DNA of 64,000 nt from Gammaproteobacteria bacterium (GTDB taxonomy: Bacteria; Pseudomonadota; Gammaproteobacteria; Xanthomonadales; Xanthomonadaceae). Where the stretch lies: the NCBI GenBank assembly GCA_025352045.1, contig JANXUD010000058.1, positions 1 through 64,000 of the forward strand. Reading direction: 5' to 3'. The notes under the pieces were generated by a model. The model saw only the letters and a program-made list of their open reading frames with translations, had not been told where the DNA came from and did not search any database. Positions 9,454-20,932 of this stretch are shown one piece after another (within the stretch, counting starts at the first letter, position 1; every line of letters begins with the position of its first letter). Position numbers and translations under genes: made by a program.

Positions 9454-9959
9454 CAGCCATGCGCTCCAATGGACGGACCCCGCGTTATCGTATCCAGACC
9501 CGACGGGATGACGTGCAGGTACCTTCAACCTGCGTTCAGCCGCGGAAGACGTTCCGTCCCATTCCAAAGGGCTCGTGACCCGCACCGTAGTTGCGGGCAA
9601 AATTTGCAAGGAGCTTGGTGCACCTCCCGCATCGACGATCCCGGCGGTTCGCTGGAAAAAACTGGTTCCAGGCTAACTGACTGATTTCCAGGGCGGCAGC
9701 GGGCCGAATCGATCCGCAGGAAGGGGGCTCCCAACGGTCCCGGCGCCCAGTGGCAGCCAGCTATCTGCGGCGCCCGTCCGGCATGCTTTGCGGCATCGCA
9801 TCCACATCTGGTAGATCGTCGGGGACTATCCAGTCATTGAAATCGTGGTGCCGGAATGGCGCTACATCCAAGGCTATCGCCGTGGAATTGGTGCGACACT
9901 TGGCCTGTCCGCGCAGCCCCCGATGCCCAGGCCCAGATTCAATTGCCAGGGGTAAAGCG

Positions 9960-10454
9960 ATGCGCGGAAAACGAGGGTTCACGCTGATCGAGTTGATGAT
10001 CGTCGTCGCGATCGTCGCCATCCTGGCAGCCATCGCGATCAGCCAGTACCAGGACTATGTGATCCGGTCCCAGATTGCAGAGGGCGCATCGCTGGCCGCT
10101 GGCGCGAAGGCATCGGTCATGGACTTCTACGCCAGGACCGGCCATTTCCCGGCCGGCGCATGCGCCGACGGCAACGAGTCCGTGGGCCTGGCAAGCCCGG
10201 CCTCGATCTCCGGTGCGTATGTTTCCAGGGTTTTCGTCGCCGGCGAGGGCTGCCCTGCCTCGCTGAACGCCGGGAGCATCCTGACGATCTTCAGCAGCGA
10301 TGCGCCCCAAAGGGCGAACAAGGCGATCGACACGGCCGGACTGATCTTCGAGCCCACCACGAATGGGGGCTCGGTGTCGTGGCAGTGCAAGAGGTTCCTG
10401 GTTGGCGGCAGCGTGGTGCTGAAAGCGAATTGGGTGCCGAGTAGTTGCCGCTGA
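9960..10454 (+). CDS. Type IV pilin (PilA-like major/minor pilin)
   Basis: MRGKRGFTLIELMIVVAIVAILAAIAISQYQDYVIRSQ: prepilin cleavage motif G/FTLIE and hydrophobic helix; C-terminal Cys pair. Confidence 0.93.
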   Translation: MRGKRGFTLIELMIVVAIVAILAAIAISQYQDYVIRSQIAEGASLAAGAKASVMDFYARTGHFPAGACADGNESVGLASPASISGAYVSRVFVAGEGCPASLNAGSILTIFSSDAPQRANKAIDTAGLIFEPTTNGGSVSWQCKRFLVGGSVVLKANWVPSSCR

Positions 10455-10508
10455 TGCGACTTCCCGGCCCCGCGTCATGAGTTTCATCATGGCGCGAGGC
10501 ACTTGAAA

Positions 10509-10622
10509 ATGTAAATCACTGCGAAGCTGGTAGGGATCGGATTGGCGGCAGCGCTGGCGTACACGGCCGCGTTGCCGGTCGGCGCAGCTACCGCGATAGC
10601 GTCGACCAAGTCGAATAGCTGA
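10509..10622 (+). pseudogene. Possible remnant of a secreted peptide/protein with a stop at codon 2
   Basis: Frame reads M-*-ITAKLVGIGLAAALAYTAALPVGAATAIASTKSNS-stop; GAGG 10 nt upstream of the ATG. Confidence 0.35.
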
Positions 10623-10853
10623 AGGGCTGTGTGGAGCAACGTTGGTTCTTGATCGCTCGAATCACGGGTTTGAATCGAGTCACGGGCTGTGCCCGGGAAC
10701 TGCCTTCCTGCAGCTCAAAATGGTCGTGTGCGAATACGCGGAAGGTGTAGATTGGCCACGGCTGCGGAGTTCCCCGCCTTACATGCATGAAAGATTTGTG
10801 AGCCGCAGGCCGCTCCGTCCCGCCTCCATGGTTCCCACGCAAGGAGAGTTCGT

Positions 10854-11666
10854 ATGAGACTGCTACTGTCCTCACTGATCATGACGGCGACCCTGGTTTG
10901 CGCAGGGGCCGCCCACGCAGCACAGACCGCCAAGTGCGCGGACGGGACCACCTCAAGTGCCAAGACCGAGAAGGGGGCATGCTCCCGGCACGGTGGCGTC
11001 AAGGAGTGGTATGGCGCCAGCGCAGCACCTGCTCCGGCTTCCGCGCCCGCTCCGATGGCCAAGGCCGAATCCCGCTCCACCTCGGCGGGCACGGCGTCCG
11101 GTGCTTCGGCTCAGTGCGCCGACGGTTCGTATTCGCGCGCCGCGACCCAGGAAAGGGCTTGCACCCGCCACGGGGGAGTCAAGACATGGATGGGCAAGAC
11201 GACGCCCGCAGCATCGCCGTCGAATCCACCTCCCATGCCATCTGCGAACCCGGGCGCCCCGCGGCACACAGTCGCAGGCGCAACCGCGTTGTGCGCCGAC
11301 GGCTCCAGTTCACGCGCCAGCACCATCGCAGGTGCGTGCTCCAAACACGGTGGCGTCAAAACGTGGATGGGTGCGACGGCGTCCCCCGCCCAACCGCCTT
11401 CCGTCACGCCGTATTCCCGACCCCCTGTCCCGGCGGCCGTACCGGCGCCCACGACAAGCTCGACTCCTGCCACGCGTCCAGCCACGTACCCGGCCACGCC
11501 CAGAGGCAATCCTGGCAACGGAACCGTTTGGGTAAACCTCAAGTCCAAGGTCTATCACTGCTCGACGGACTCGTGGTACGGCAAGACCAAGATGGGGGCT
11601 TACATGTCCGAGCCCGAGGCGACCGCCAAAGGTTACCGTCCCGAGAAGGGCAAACCCTGCAACTGA
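10854..11666 (+). CDS. Secreted protein with three DUF3761-like cysteine repeats and a distinct C-terminal module
   Basis: Signal peptide MRLLLSSLIMTATLVCAGAAHA; repeats KCADGTTSSAKTEKGACSRHGGVKEWYGA / QCADGSYSRAATQERACTRHGGVKTWMGK / LCADGSSSRASTIAGACSKHGGVKTWMGA; C-term VWVNLKSKVYHCSTDSWYGKTKMGAYMSEPEATAKGYRPEKGKPC. Confidence 0.82.
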   Translation: MRLLLSSLIMTATLVCAGAAHAAQTAKCADGTTSSAKTEKGACSRHGGVKEWYGASAAPAPASAPAPMAKAESRSTSAGTASGASAQCADGSYSRAATQERACTRHGGVKTWMGKTTPAASPSNPPPMPSANPGAPRHTVAGATALCADGSSSRASTIAGACSKHGGVKTWMGATASPAQPPSVTPYSRPPVPAAVPAPTTSSTPATRPATYPATPRGNPGNGTVWVNLKSKVYHCSTDSWYGKTKMGAYMSEPEATAKGYRPEKGKPCN

Positions 11667-11852
11667 GAATGAGCGACGGCGAACCTCCGCAATCGCCGAT
11701 CTCGTCCTGCACGAGCCATGGCACCAAGGCACGCGCTTCGGCGGACGATTCCATGCAAACGCCCGAGGCTGGTCTCGGGCGACAGCCACGCGCGATACCG
11801 AGCCTGCGTTCGCGCCGCGGCCAGTCGGATCAATGGCACGTTTTCGGCACAC

Positions 11853-11878
11853 AACAAAAAGCCGCAAATCGTGCGGCT
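11853..11878 (-). terminator. Rho-independent terminator downstream of tRNA-Phe
   Basis: Minus strand: AGCCGCA CGATT TGCGGCT TTTTG. Confidence 0.8.
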
Positions 11879-11899
11879 GGCGTAAGTCACTGAAATATA

Positions 11900-11975
11900 T
11901 GGTGGCCGAGGACGGAATCGAACCGCCGACACGGGGATTTTCAATCCCCTGCTCTACCAACTGAGCTACTCGGCC
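11900..11975 (-). tRNA. tRNA-Phe (anticodon GAA), CCA encoded
   Basis: Minus strand GGCCGAGTAGCTCAGTTGGTAGAGCAGGGGATTGAAAATCCCCGTGTCGGCGGTTCGATTCCGTCCTCGGCCACCA; 76 nt, canonical arms, GAA anticodon. Confidence 0.98.
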
Positions 11976-12072
11976 AAGGATCTGGCGCGCCCTGGACGAC
12001 CGGGGCGAGCTGGAAATGATAGCCGGGCGGGTGGGGGCGGGGCAAGGCGATGGGTCGCGAGGGCGGCCAATC

Positions 12073-12094
12073 GCGGCTGAAGCCGCTCCCACCA
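12073..12094 (-). repeat. REP-like element (single)
   Basis: Minus strand GTGGGAGCGGCTTCAGCCGCGA; matches the arms at 20409-20462. Confidence 0.75.
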
Positions 12095-12096
12095 GC

Positions 12097-12372
12097 TCAA
12101 TCCTCGGCGGGGGGCACGTAACCGGCAGGAGCGGCGGCGCCTTCGCCGAACAGGAATTTCTCCATTTCCCCCTCCAGGAAGGCCCGGTGCTTGGGATCCA
12201 GGGGCGACAGGCGGTTCTCGTTGATCAGCATCGTCTGGTGCGCCAGCCACTCAGCCCAGGCGGCGCGGCCGATGTTCTCGTAGACGCGCTGGCCCAAGGG
12301 GCCGGGCCAGGGCACGTAGGCCAGGCCCTCGGCCTCGGCCTGCTGTTTGACGCAGAACACGATGCGCGCCAT
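12097..12372 (-). CDS. yggX: Oxidative damage protection protein (Fe-S trafficking)
   Basis: [76 protein letters not shown]. Confidence 0.95.
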   Translation of the reverse strand: MARIVFCVKQQAEAEGLAYVPWPGPLGQRVYENIGRAAWAEWLAHQTMLINENRLSPLDPKHRAFLEGEMEKFLFGEGAAAPAGYVPPAED

Positions 12373-12382
12373 GCGGGGTCCT

Positions 12383-13435
12383 TCAAAGTTCGGTGAGCAG
12401 CTTGCGCACGGGGGCGGGCAGGCCGACGTCGGGCAGCGCGTCGAATGCAAGCCAGCGCAGCTCGGCATTGTCGCCGATGCGCGCGGCCGAGGGCGACACG
12501 CCCGCCCACAGCAGTGGGGCGATGTGCAGCTTGTAGTGGCTGAAACCATGCTCGATCAGGGCCAGCGGCGTGTTCGCCTCGAAGTCGGCGCCGGTGTGCC
12601 GGGCGACGAACTCGCGCGCGCCGTCGTGGTCGGCGACTTCGGGCAGGGACCACATGCCCGACCACACGCCGGTGGCGGGGCGACGCGTGAGCAGCACGCG
12701 GCCTTCGCCGTCGCGCAAGACCAGCATGATCGTCCGCCGCTCCGGCAGCGGCTTGCCGGGCTTTGACTGCGGCAGCTCGGTGATGCGGCCCTCGCGCAGG
12801 GCAACGCAGCGATCCTGCATCGGGCACAGCACGCAGGACGGATCGCTGCGCGTGCACAAGGTTGCGCCGAAATCCATGATCGCCTGGGTATAGTCGGCCA
12901 GCCGCTCGTGCGGCAGGTGCGCTTGCGCGAGCTCCCACAGTTGCTTCTCGACCGGGCCGCTGCCGGGCCAGCCGTCCACGCCGTGATAGCGCGCCAGCGT
13001 GCGCTTGACGTTGCCGTCGAGGATCGCGAAGCGCAGGCCGTGCGCCTGGGCGAGGATGGCGCTGGCGGTGCTGCGGCCGATGCCGGGCAGGGCGGCGAGG
13101 GCGTCGAAGTCCGCGGGCAATTCGCCGCCATGTTCGGCGACGCAGCGTTGCGCGGCCGCGTGCAGGTTGCGTGCCCGCGCGTAATAGCCCAGTCCGGACC
13201 ACAGTGCGATGACGCGATCGGCGTCGGCTGCCGCCAGCGCGCCGATGTCGGGCAATTCGCGCACGAAGCGCTCGAAATAGGGAATGACCACCTGGACCTG
13301 GGTCTGCTGCAGCATGATCTCCGACAGCCACACGCGGTACGGCGAGCGCGGATGCTGCCAGGGCAGGTCGTGGCGGCCGTCGTGGTCGAACCAGCGCAGC
13401 AGGCGCGCGGCGAATTCGTCGGGTGCGTCGCTCAT
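12383..13435 (-). CDS. mutY: A/G-specific adenine glycosylase
   Basis: 350 aa; [46 protein letters not shown], Fe-S cysteines [11 protein letters not shown]-terminal NUDIX-like region. Confidence 0.96.
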   Translation of the reverse strand: MSDAPDEFAARLLRWFDHDGRHDLPWQHPRSPYRVWLSEIMLQQTQVQVVIPYFERFVRELPDIGALAAADADRVIALWSGLGYYARARNLHAAAQRCVAEHGGELPADFDALAALPGIGRSTASAILAQAHGLRFAILDGNVKRTLARYHGVDGWPGSGPVEKQLWELAQAHLPHERLADYTQAIMDFGATLCTRSDPSCVLCPMQDRCVALREGRITELPQSKPGKPLPERRTIMLVLRDGEGRVLLTRRPATGVWSGMWSLPEVADHDGAREFVARHTGADFEANTPLALIEHGFSHYKLHIAPLLWAGVSPSAARIGDNAELRWLAFDALPDVGLPAPVRKLLTEL

Positions 13436-14571
13436 CGCGCCGTGGCCGCGGCCGCGTCGGGACTGATCGTCGCCTCGACGCCTTCCAGCTTCACGCCATC
13501 GAACTGCAGCACCGGCGTGTGCAAGGTTCCCGCCATCGGTGGCAAGGGCGAGGCGGGCGTGGCCGCCACCCAGTCGCGCAATGCCGCCACCTGGAGCGAG
13601 GCATCCAGCGTGGTCTGGCCCTTGGCGACCTGCAGGCGCATCGCGTCGGACACGTCCTTGCGGCCAAGGTAGGCCAGGTGCACGGGAAGGTCCTTGGTCT
13701 GCGAGGCGAGCGGCTCGGGCAGGTTGGGCCAGACGGCGGGCCATTCGCGCAGCAGCCCGTCGAAGCCGAAGTCCAGGCGCGCATCCGAGCGCAAAGTCGC
13801 CTTGCCGGCGATGTGCGGCAGCGGCGAATCGCCCTGTACGTCGAGGCGATCGGCGTCGAGCGTGAGCAGGTTGTCGATGGAGGCATAGCGGCCGGCCAGG
13901 CCGAGCTTGAAGGCGAGCGGTTTTGGCGCCTGCTGCAGGCTCCCCGTGCTCTCGAGCGTGTACGCGGACGCGAGGCCCGCAGTGGCGAGCGCCAGGTGCA
14001 GCTTCGCGTCCAGGTGGGTGGTGCCCTGCTCGTAGCGCCCCGACGCGGAGATGTCGGCTGGCTCGCCCTGCTTGAGCCGGGGGAGGCCGAGCAAGAGGCC
14101 GCGCACTGCAAAGCCGGCGCCCAGGATCGTGCCGCCGCGCAGGTCCAGGCCGTGGGTCAGGGTGGGCAGCTTGAAGGGTTGCTTCGGGCGCGAGGCGAGC
14201 CAGCGTTGCAATCCGTCGATGCGCAGCACCGGCGAGTCGAGCTGCAGGCGCGTGATCACCGGTTCGCCGCCAGTGATGGTGGCCCAGGGCAGGGAGATTT
14301 CCGCGTGTTTGGCGGTGAGGAAGGGCGCACCGTCGAGCTCCGCCACGGTGAGGCCGGGAAGCAGGAGTCGCGGTTCCGGACGCAGCGCGTATTCGGGCGT
14401 GCCGCTGAAGCCGAAGCGCAGTTGCAGCGCCGTGCCGGCGCGCTCGAGCACGGTGGCGGCCAGGCGGTTGGGTTCGAGTTGACGGTTGATCCACCAGGCT
14501 GCAACAAAACCCAGCAACGCCAGCACACCCAGCACCACCAGCCAGCGGCGGGCGCGCCGGGACAGGGCCAT
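13432..14571 (-). CDS. AsmA family protein
   Basis: 379 aa; N-terminal TM then LEPNRLAATVLERAGTALQLRFGFSGTPEYALRPEPRLLLPGLTVAELDG; ATGA overlap with mutY. Confidence 0.72.
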   Translation of the reverse strand: MALSRRARRWLVVLGVLALLGFVAAWWINRQLEPNRLAATVLERAGTALQLRFGFSGTPEYALRPEPRLLLPGLTVAELDGAPFLTAKHAEISLPWATITGGEPVITRLQLDSPVLRIDGLQRWLASRPKQPFKLPTLTHGLDLRGGTILGAGFAVRGLLLGLPRLKQGEPADISASGRYEQGTTHLDAKLHLALATAGLASAYTLESTGSLQQAPKPLAFKLGLAGRYASIDNLLTLDADRLDVQGDSPLPHIAGKATLRSDARLDFGFDGLLREWPAVWPNLPEPLASQTKDLPVHLAYLGRKDVSDAMRLQVAKGQTTLDASLQVAALRDWVAATPASPLPPMAGTLHTPVLQFDGVKLEGVEATISPDAAAATAR

Positions 14572-15695
14572 CAGGCGCCCAGTCGCTCCGGCAACAGCGC
14601 ATCCACGAATGCCTCGGGGTCGAACACGCGAAGGTCCTCGAGCTTTTCGCCCAGGCCGATGAAGCGGATCGGGATGTTGAACTCGCGCGCGAGCGCAAAC
14701 AGCACGCCACCCTTGGCGCTGCCGTCCAGCTTGGTCACCACCAGGCCGGTGACGCCCACGGCCGCGTGGAAGGCACGCAACTGGCTGAGCGCGTTCTGCC
14801 CGGTGGTTCCGTCGATCACCATCAGCACTTCGTGCGGCGCGCCGGGATCGAGCTTGGCCAGCACGCGGCGGATCTTGCCCAGCTCGGCCATCAGGCCGGC
14901 CTGCGTATGCAGGCGGCCGGCGGTGTCGGCGATCAGCACGTCGAAACCACGTGACCTGGCGGCCTGCAATGCGTCGAAGGCGACCGACGCGGCATCGGCG
15001 TTCTGGCCCTGCGAAATCACCACGACGTTGTTGCGCTCCCCCCAGATCTTGAGCTGCTCGACTGCGGCTGCGCGGAAGGTATCGCCCGCGGCGAGCATCA
15101 GGCTGTGCCCGTCTTCCTGGAAGCGGCGCGCCAGCTTGCCAATGGTGGTGGTCTTGCCGACGCCGTTCACGCCGACGGTCAGGATGACGAAGGGTGCGCG
15201 CGAGGCATCGATCTCGAGCGGCACGGCGATCGGCTTGAGGATGGCGAGCAGGTCGTCGCGCAAGGCCTGCTGCAGGGCGGCGGCGTCGGCAAACTCGCGC
15301 GCCTTCATGCGCTTGCGCAGGTTCGCCACGACATCGGCGGAGGCGCCGACGCCCACATCGGCGCTGATCAGCGCGGTTTCGATCTCCTCGAGCAAATCCT
15401 CGCTCAGCTTGGGATTGCCCGAGAACAGCCCGCCCAGGCTGCGCGCCAGCAGGCTGGCGCCCAGGGTCTGCTTGACTGCGACGCGGGCGGCGGCTTTTTC
15501 GGCCTCGAGCCGCGCGGCCTTTTCGGCCTGCACGTCGGAATAGGCGCGGACTAGGTCGTCGGGACTGAAGCCCCTCGCCACCGGCGGCGCATGCGCGCCT
15601 GGCGCGGCGCCTTCCGGCGCGGAGCCGGCAGGCGTGGTGGGAGCGGGCTTGTCGGAAGTCGGTGCGACCGGCTTTTTCTTCAGGAATTCGAACAT
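14571..15695 (-). CDS. ftsY: Signal recognition particle receptor FtsY
   Basis: 374 aa from MFEFLKKKPVAP; GVNGVGKTTTIGKLARRF, LAAGDTFRAAAVEQLKIW, DTAGRLHTQAGLMAEL, TKLDGSAKGG. Confidence 0.97.
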   Translation of the reverse strand: MFEFLKKKPVAPTSDKPAPTTPAGSAPEGAAPGAHAPPVARGFSPDDLVRAYSDVQAEKAARLEAEKAAARVAVKQTLGASLLARSLGGLFSGNPKLSEDLLEEIETALISADVGVGASADVVANLRKRMKAREFADAAALQQALRDDLLAILKPIAVPLEIDASRAPFVILTVGVNGVGKTTTIGKLARRFQEDGHSLMLAAGDTFRAAAVEQLKIWGERNNVVVISQGQNADAASVAFDALQAARSRGFDVLIADTAGRLHTQAGLMAELGKIRRVLAKLDPGAPHEVLMVIDGTTGQNALSQLRAFHAAVGVTGLVVTKLDGSAKGGVLFALAREFNIPIRFIGLGEKLEDLRVFDPEAFVDALLPERLGA

Positions 15696-15765
15696 CACCA
15701 AGCGACCACGCCCGTAAAACCGGGGACAATGCGCGAATGTTATCACCCGGTCCCCGAGCCCCCCG

Positions 15766-16895
<1,130 letters not shown>

Positions 16896-16907
16896 ACGAG
16901 GTTCGCC

Positions 16908-17435
16908 ATGTCCCGTTCCCTGCTTGCCCTCCTGCTGTCCCTGTCCGCCCTCTTCCTCGGCGCCTGTACTTCGTCCGAAGAAGACACAGGCGAGGCGCCG
17001 AAGAAGGTCGCCGCGCCGCTCGTCGAATTGCACGCCCCGGCCACTGCCGACGACCTGCAGTGGAAGCAGTACCTGCAGCAGGTGGTTTCGCGCAACATGA
17101 ACGGCGTGACCGATCGCGTGTTCCCGTACTACCTGCCGGCCAACAGCACCGTGCCGACGCCGGGCGATTCGGAAAACCGCAGCCAGTTCGACCGGCAGCT
17201 CGAGAACGTCACCACGGTGGTCACCCGCACCGTGCTGCCGGGCAACATGCTGGCGTTCGGTTCGCCCGACAGCGCGAAGATGGCGGACTTGATTGCCGGC
17301 GCCTTCAGCGGCGCCAAGCCCGACGCGCTCAAGGGCTCGCAGGTGCTGTTCATCGGCAAGCCGGCCGAGCAGGCGCGCGTCCAGGCCCTGGTCGAGGCTG
17401 CAGGCGCGAAGTTCATCTTCGTCGAAGCCAAATAG
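16908..17435 (+). CDS. Conserved hypothetical lipoprotein (175 aa)
   Basis: Lipobox LSALFLGAC; complete ORF between coaD and the ferredoxin gene. Confidence 0.7.
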   Translation: MSRSLLALLLSLSALFLGACTSSEEDTGEAPKKVAAPLVELHAPATADDLQWKQYLQQVVSRNMNGVTDRVFPYYLPANSTVPTPGDSENRSQFDRQLENVTTVVTRTVLPGNMLAFGSPDSAKMADLIAGAFSGAKPDALKGSQVLFIGKPAEQARVQALVEAAGAKFIFVEAK

Positions 17436-17731
<296 letters not shown>

Positions 17732-17732
<1 letters not shown>

Positions 17733-19546
17733 TGTCCATTGACCGCAAGGATGCGGGCCCCCGCCAGCTGCCCTGGGTGGTTGCCAGCCTGCTGCTCGGA
17801 TTGTTGTTGGCGGCGATGCCGCCGGCGGCGTTCGCGAAGCAGCCCCCGGCCGCCAAGGCAGCCAACGGACTGGCCGTCCACCCGAACGGCGCGGCGATCG
17901 CATCGGCCAATCGCCTGGCGACCGATGCCGGGCACGAGATCCTGGCCAAGGGCGGCAATGCCTTCGATGCCGCGGTCGCGGTGTCCGCGGCGCTGTCGGT
18001 CGTCGAACCGGTGAGCTCGGGCATCGGTGGCGGCGGCTTCTTCCTGCTGCACGATGCGAAGTCGGGCAAGGACGTGTTCGTGGATGCGCGCGAGACGGCG
18101 CCGGCGTCGGCCAAGCCGTCCAACTACCTCGCCGCCGACGGCAAGCTGGACAAGGACAAGGCCGAAAGCGGCCCACTGTCCGCCGGCATCCCCGGCCTGC
18201 CCGCGGGACTGGTGCACGTGGCACGCAAGTACGGCCGCCTGCCGCTGTCGGTGTCGCTGGCACCGGCGATCCGCCTGGCCCGCGGGGGCTTCGAGCTGTA
18301 TCCGCGGATGGTGGATTCCTACGCGGCGCGCCAGGAGGTGATGGAGCGCTACACAGGCACGAAGAAACTGTTCCTGGCTGACGGTGACCCGCCGAAGCTC
18401 GGCGAGGTGCTGCGCCAGCCTGAGCTCGCCCGTACGCTGGAACTCATCGCCGCCAAGGGGCGCGACGGCTTCTATCGCGGCGAACTGGCCGCGCGGATCG
18501 TGGCCGACGTGAACAAGTACGGCGGCGCGTGGACCGCTGCGGATCTCGCGGGCTATGTGGTGAAGGAGCGCGATCCGATCCGGATCCGCTATCGCGACTG
18601 GGACATCGTCACCGCGCCACCGCCGTCCTCGGGTGGCGTCGTGCTCGCGGAGATCCTGCAGGTGCTGGAAGGCTGGGACCTGGCGAAGCTGGGCGAGGCC
18701 GAGCGCATCCACCTGATCGTCGAGGCCGAGCGCCGCGCCTATCGCGACCGCGGCGCTTACCTGGGTGATCCGGATTTCGTGAAGATGCCGATCGCACGCC
18801 TGACCAGCGATGACTATGCAGCCGGCCTGCGCGCCTCGATCCTGCCCGACAAGGCCACGCCCAGCGCGATGCTGCCGAGCCAGGACGCGGTGCCCAGCGG
18901 CGGCGACAACACGACGCACTTCTCCATCATCGACCGCGAGGGCAACTACGCCGCGGTGACGCAAACCGTCAACCTGGCCTATGGCTCCGGCCTGGTGGTG
19001 GACGGCGGCGGGTTCTTCCTCAACGACGAGATGGATGATTTCGCGCTGCAGGCCGGCACGCCGAATGCCTTCGGCGTGATCGGCTTCGACGCCAACGCAG
19101 TGGCGCCCGGACGGCGCATGCTCAGCTCGATGTCGCCCAGTTTCATGATGGGCCCCGACAAGGTGGTGGTGATCGGCGCCAAGGGCGGCAGCCGGATCAT
19201 CACGGCGGTCCTGCTGGGCATGCTGGGCACCGCGCAGGGCCTGTCGCCGCAACAGGTTGCCGACATGCCGCGCTACCACCACCAGTACCTGCCGGACGAG
19301 ATCAGCGCGGAGCCCGGTGCGTTCTCGCCCGACGTGGCGGCGGCCCTGCAGGGCATGGGTTACAAGATCGCGCAGGGCGACAAGCCCTGGGGCTTCGTCT
19401 TCCTGCATGCAGTGGACTGGGATCGGCGCACCAACACCCTGCGCGGAGGCGCCGATCCGCGCAACCCGCCGGGCGCGGCGCGCGTGGTGCTGGACAAGAC
19501 CGCCGGGAAAACACCCGGCACCCTATCTTCGGGAGACAAGCCATGA
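17732..19546 (+). CDS. ggt: Gamma-glutamyltransferase
   Basis: 604 aa; [79 protein letters not shown]. Confidence 0.95.
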
Positions 19547-20412
19547 AGCTCTGGTCGATCCTGGGAAACTCGCAGATGCTCGACGGCGGGGCGATGTTCG
19601 GCAACGTGCCGCGGCCCATGTGGGAACAGTGGATCCCGGCCGATGCGGGCAATCGCATCCCGCTGGCGTGCCGCGCGCTGTTGGCCGACGGCATTGCAGG
19701 AAAGCGCGTGCTGTTCGAGACCGGCATCGGCGCTTTTTTCGAACCGAAGATGCGCCAGCGCTTCGGCGTGGTCGAGGATCGCCATGTGCTGCTCGACAAC
19801 CTGCGCGCCGCCGGCTTCTCGCATACCGACATCGACGTGGTGGTGCTGTCGCACCTGCACTTCGACCATGCCGGCGGCCTGCTGTCGGAATGGGCCGAGC
19901 ACGGCAAGCCGGCGCTGCTGTTCCCCAACGCGACCTATGTGGTCAGCGCCGCCTGCTGGGAGCGCGCCCTGGACCCGCATCCGCGCGACCGCGCCAGTTT
20001 CATCCCGGAGTTGCAGCCGTTGCTGGAAGCCAGCGGGCGCCTGGAACTGGTGGACGGCGAATACAGCAAGGCGCTGGGCCACGCCGTGCGCTTCCATTAC
20101 AGCGATGGCCACACGCCGGGCCTGATGCTGGCGGAAATCGTCGGCGAACACGGCCACGGCGGCGTGGTGTTCTGCGCCGACCTGATCCCGGGACGGCCCT
20201 GGGTGCATTTGCCGGTGACCATGGGCTACGACCGTTACCCGGAGCTGCTGATCGACGAGAAGCGCCACTTCCTGGGCGACATGATGGCGCGCGGCGTGCG
20301 CCTGTTCTTCACCCACGACACGGCCTGCGCGATGGCGTCGGTGCAGCGCGACGCCAAGGGTCGCTATTCCACGGACTGCGAGAAGCCCCAGCTGGTGGCC
20401 GAAACGTTGTAG
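19543..20412 (+). CDS. MBL-fold metallohydrolase
   Basis: [36 protein letters not shown]. Confidence 0.92.
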   Translation: MKLWSILGNSQMLDGGAMFGNVPRPMWEQWIPADAGNRIPLACRALLADGIAGKRVLFETGIGAFFEPKMRQRFGVVEDRHVLLDNLRAAGFSHTDIDVVVLSHLHFDHAGGLLSEWAEHGKPALLFPNATYVVSAACWERALDPHPRDRASFIPELQPLLEASGRLELVDGEYSKALGHAVRFHYSDGHTPGLMLAEIVGEHGHGGVVFCADLIPGRPWVHLPVTMGYDRYPELLIDEKRHFLGDMMARGVRLFFTHDTACAMASVQRDAKGRYSTDCEKPQLVAETL

Positions 20413-20462
20413 GAGCGGCTTCAGCCGCGATTGTTTCCGATCGCGACTGAAGCCGCTCTCAC
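20409..20462. repeat. Paired inverted REP-like element (BIME-like)
   Basis: gtaggagcggcttcagccgcga / 10-nt spacer / tcgcgactgaagccgctctcac; overlaps stop codon of the MBL gene. Confidence 0.85.
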
Positions 20463-20471
20463 AAGATGCCG

Positions 20472-20867
20472 CTACTCGGTGGCGTAACCGCCCAGGAAGC
20501 CGAAGATGGCGAAGGCCGCCATCGCCAGCAGCAGCAGGAAAGTGAACAGCGTGCCGAGGAAGCGGCCACGCGAGGTGCCGCTGCTGTGGCTGACGCCCCA
20601 GGCATGGGCGATGCGCGAGGCCAGCAGGGTGGCGCCGAAGCCGTGGATGATCCGGTCGTCGTAGCCATTGAGCTCCATGCCGCCGAGCAGGATCAGGGCC
20701 AGCGGCATGTATTCGACCGCGTTGGCGTGCGCGCGCACGCGCATCAGCAGCTGGCGGTCGCCGCCATCGCCCATGCCGATCTTGTGGCGGAAGCGCCATT
20801 GGACGACGCGCGTGGCCAGGAACACCACGAGGATGGTGCACAGGCCTGCGTAGAAGAGCGTGATCAT
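20472..20867 (-). CDS. MAPEG family protein
   Basis: 131 aa; FRHKIGMGDGGDRQLLMRVRAHANAVEYMPLALILLGGMELNG. Confidence 0.88.
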   Translation of the reverse strand: MITLFYAGLCTILVVFLATRVVQWRFRHKIGMGDGGDRQLLMRVRAHANAVEYMPLALILLGGMELNGYDDRIIHGFGATLLASRIAHAWGVSHSSGTSRGRFLGTLFTFLLLLAMAAFAIFGFLGGYATE

Positions 20868-20932
20868 GCGGATTCCCCTTTGTCCGCCATTTTAACGCGA
20901 AGCGACGCCCCTCGCGGCCGGGCGGGTACCGC

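Noticed and set aside
10455-10505. Imperfect hairpin (gcgtcatgagtttcatcatggcgcg) after pilA as terminator
   Set aside because: Mismatched stem and no T-run; not convincing.
11900-12100. tRNA-Phe as an integration site of a mobile element
   Set aside because: No integrase, no duplicated tRNA 3' end and no foreign-looking genes seen alongside it.
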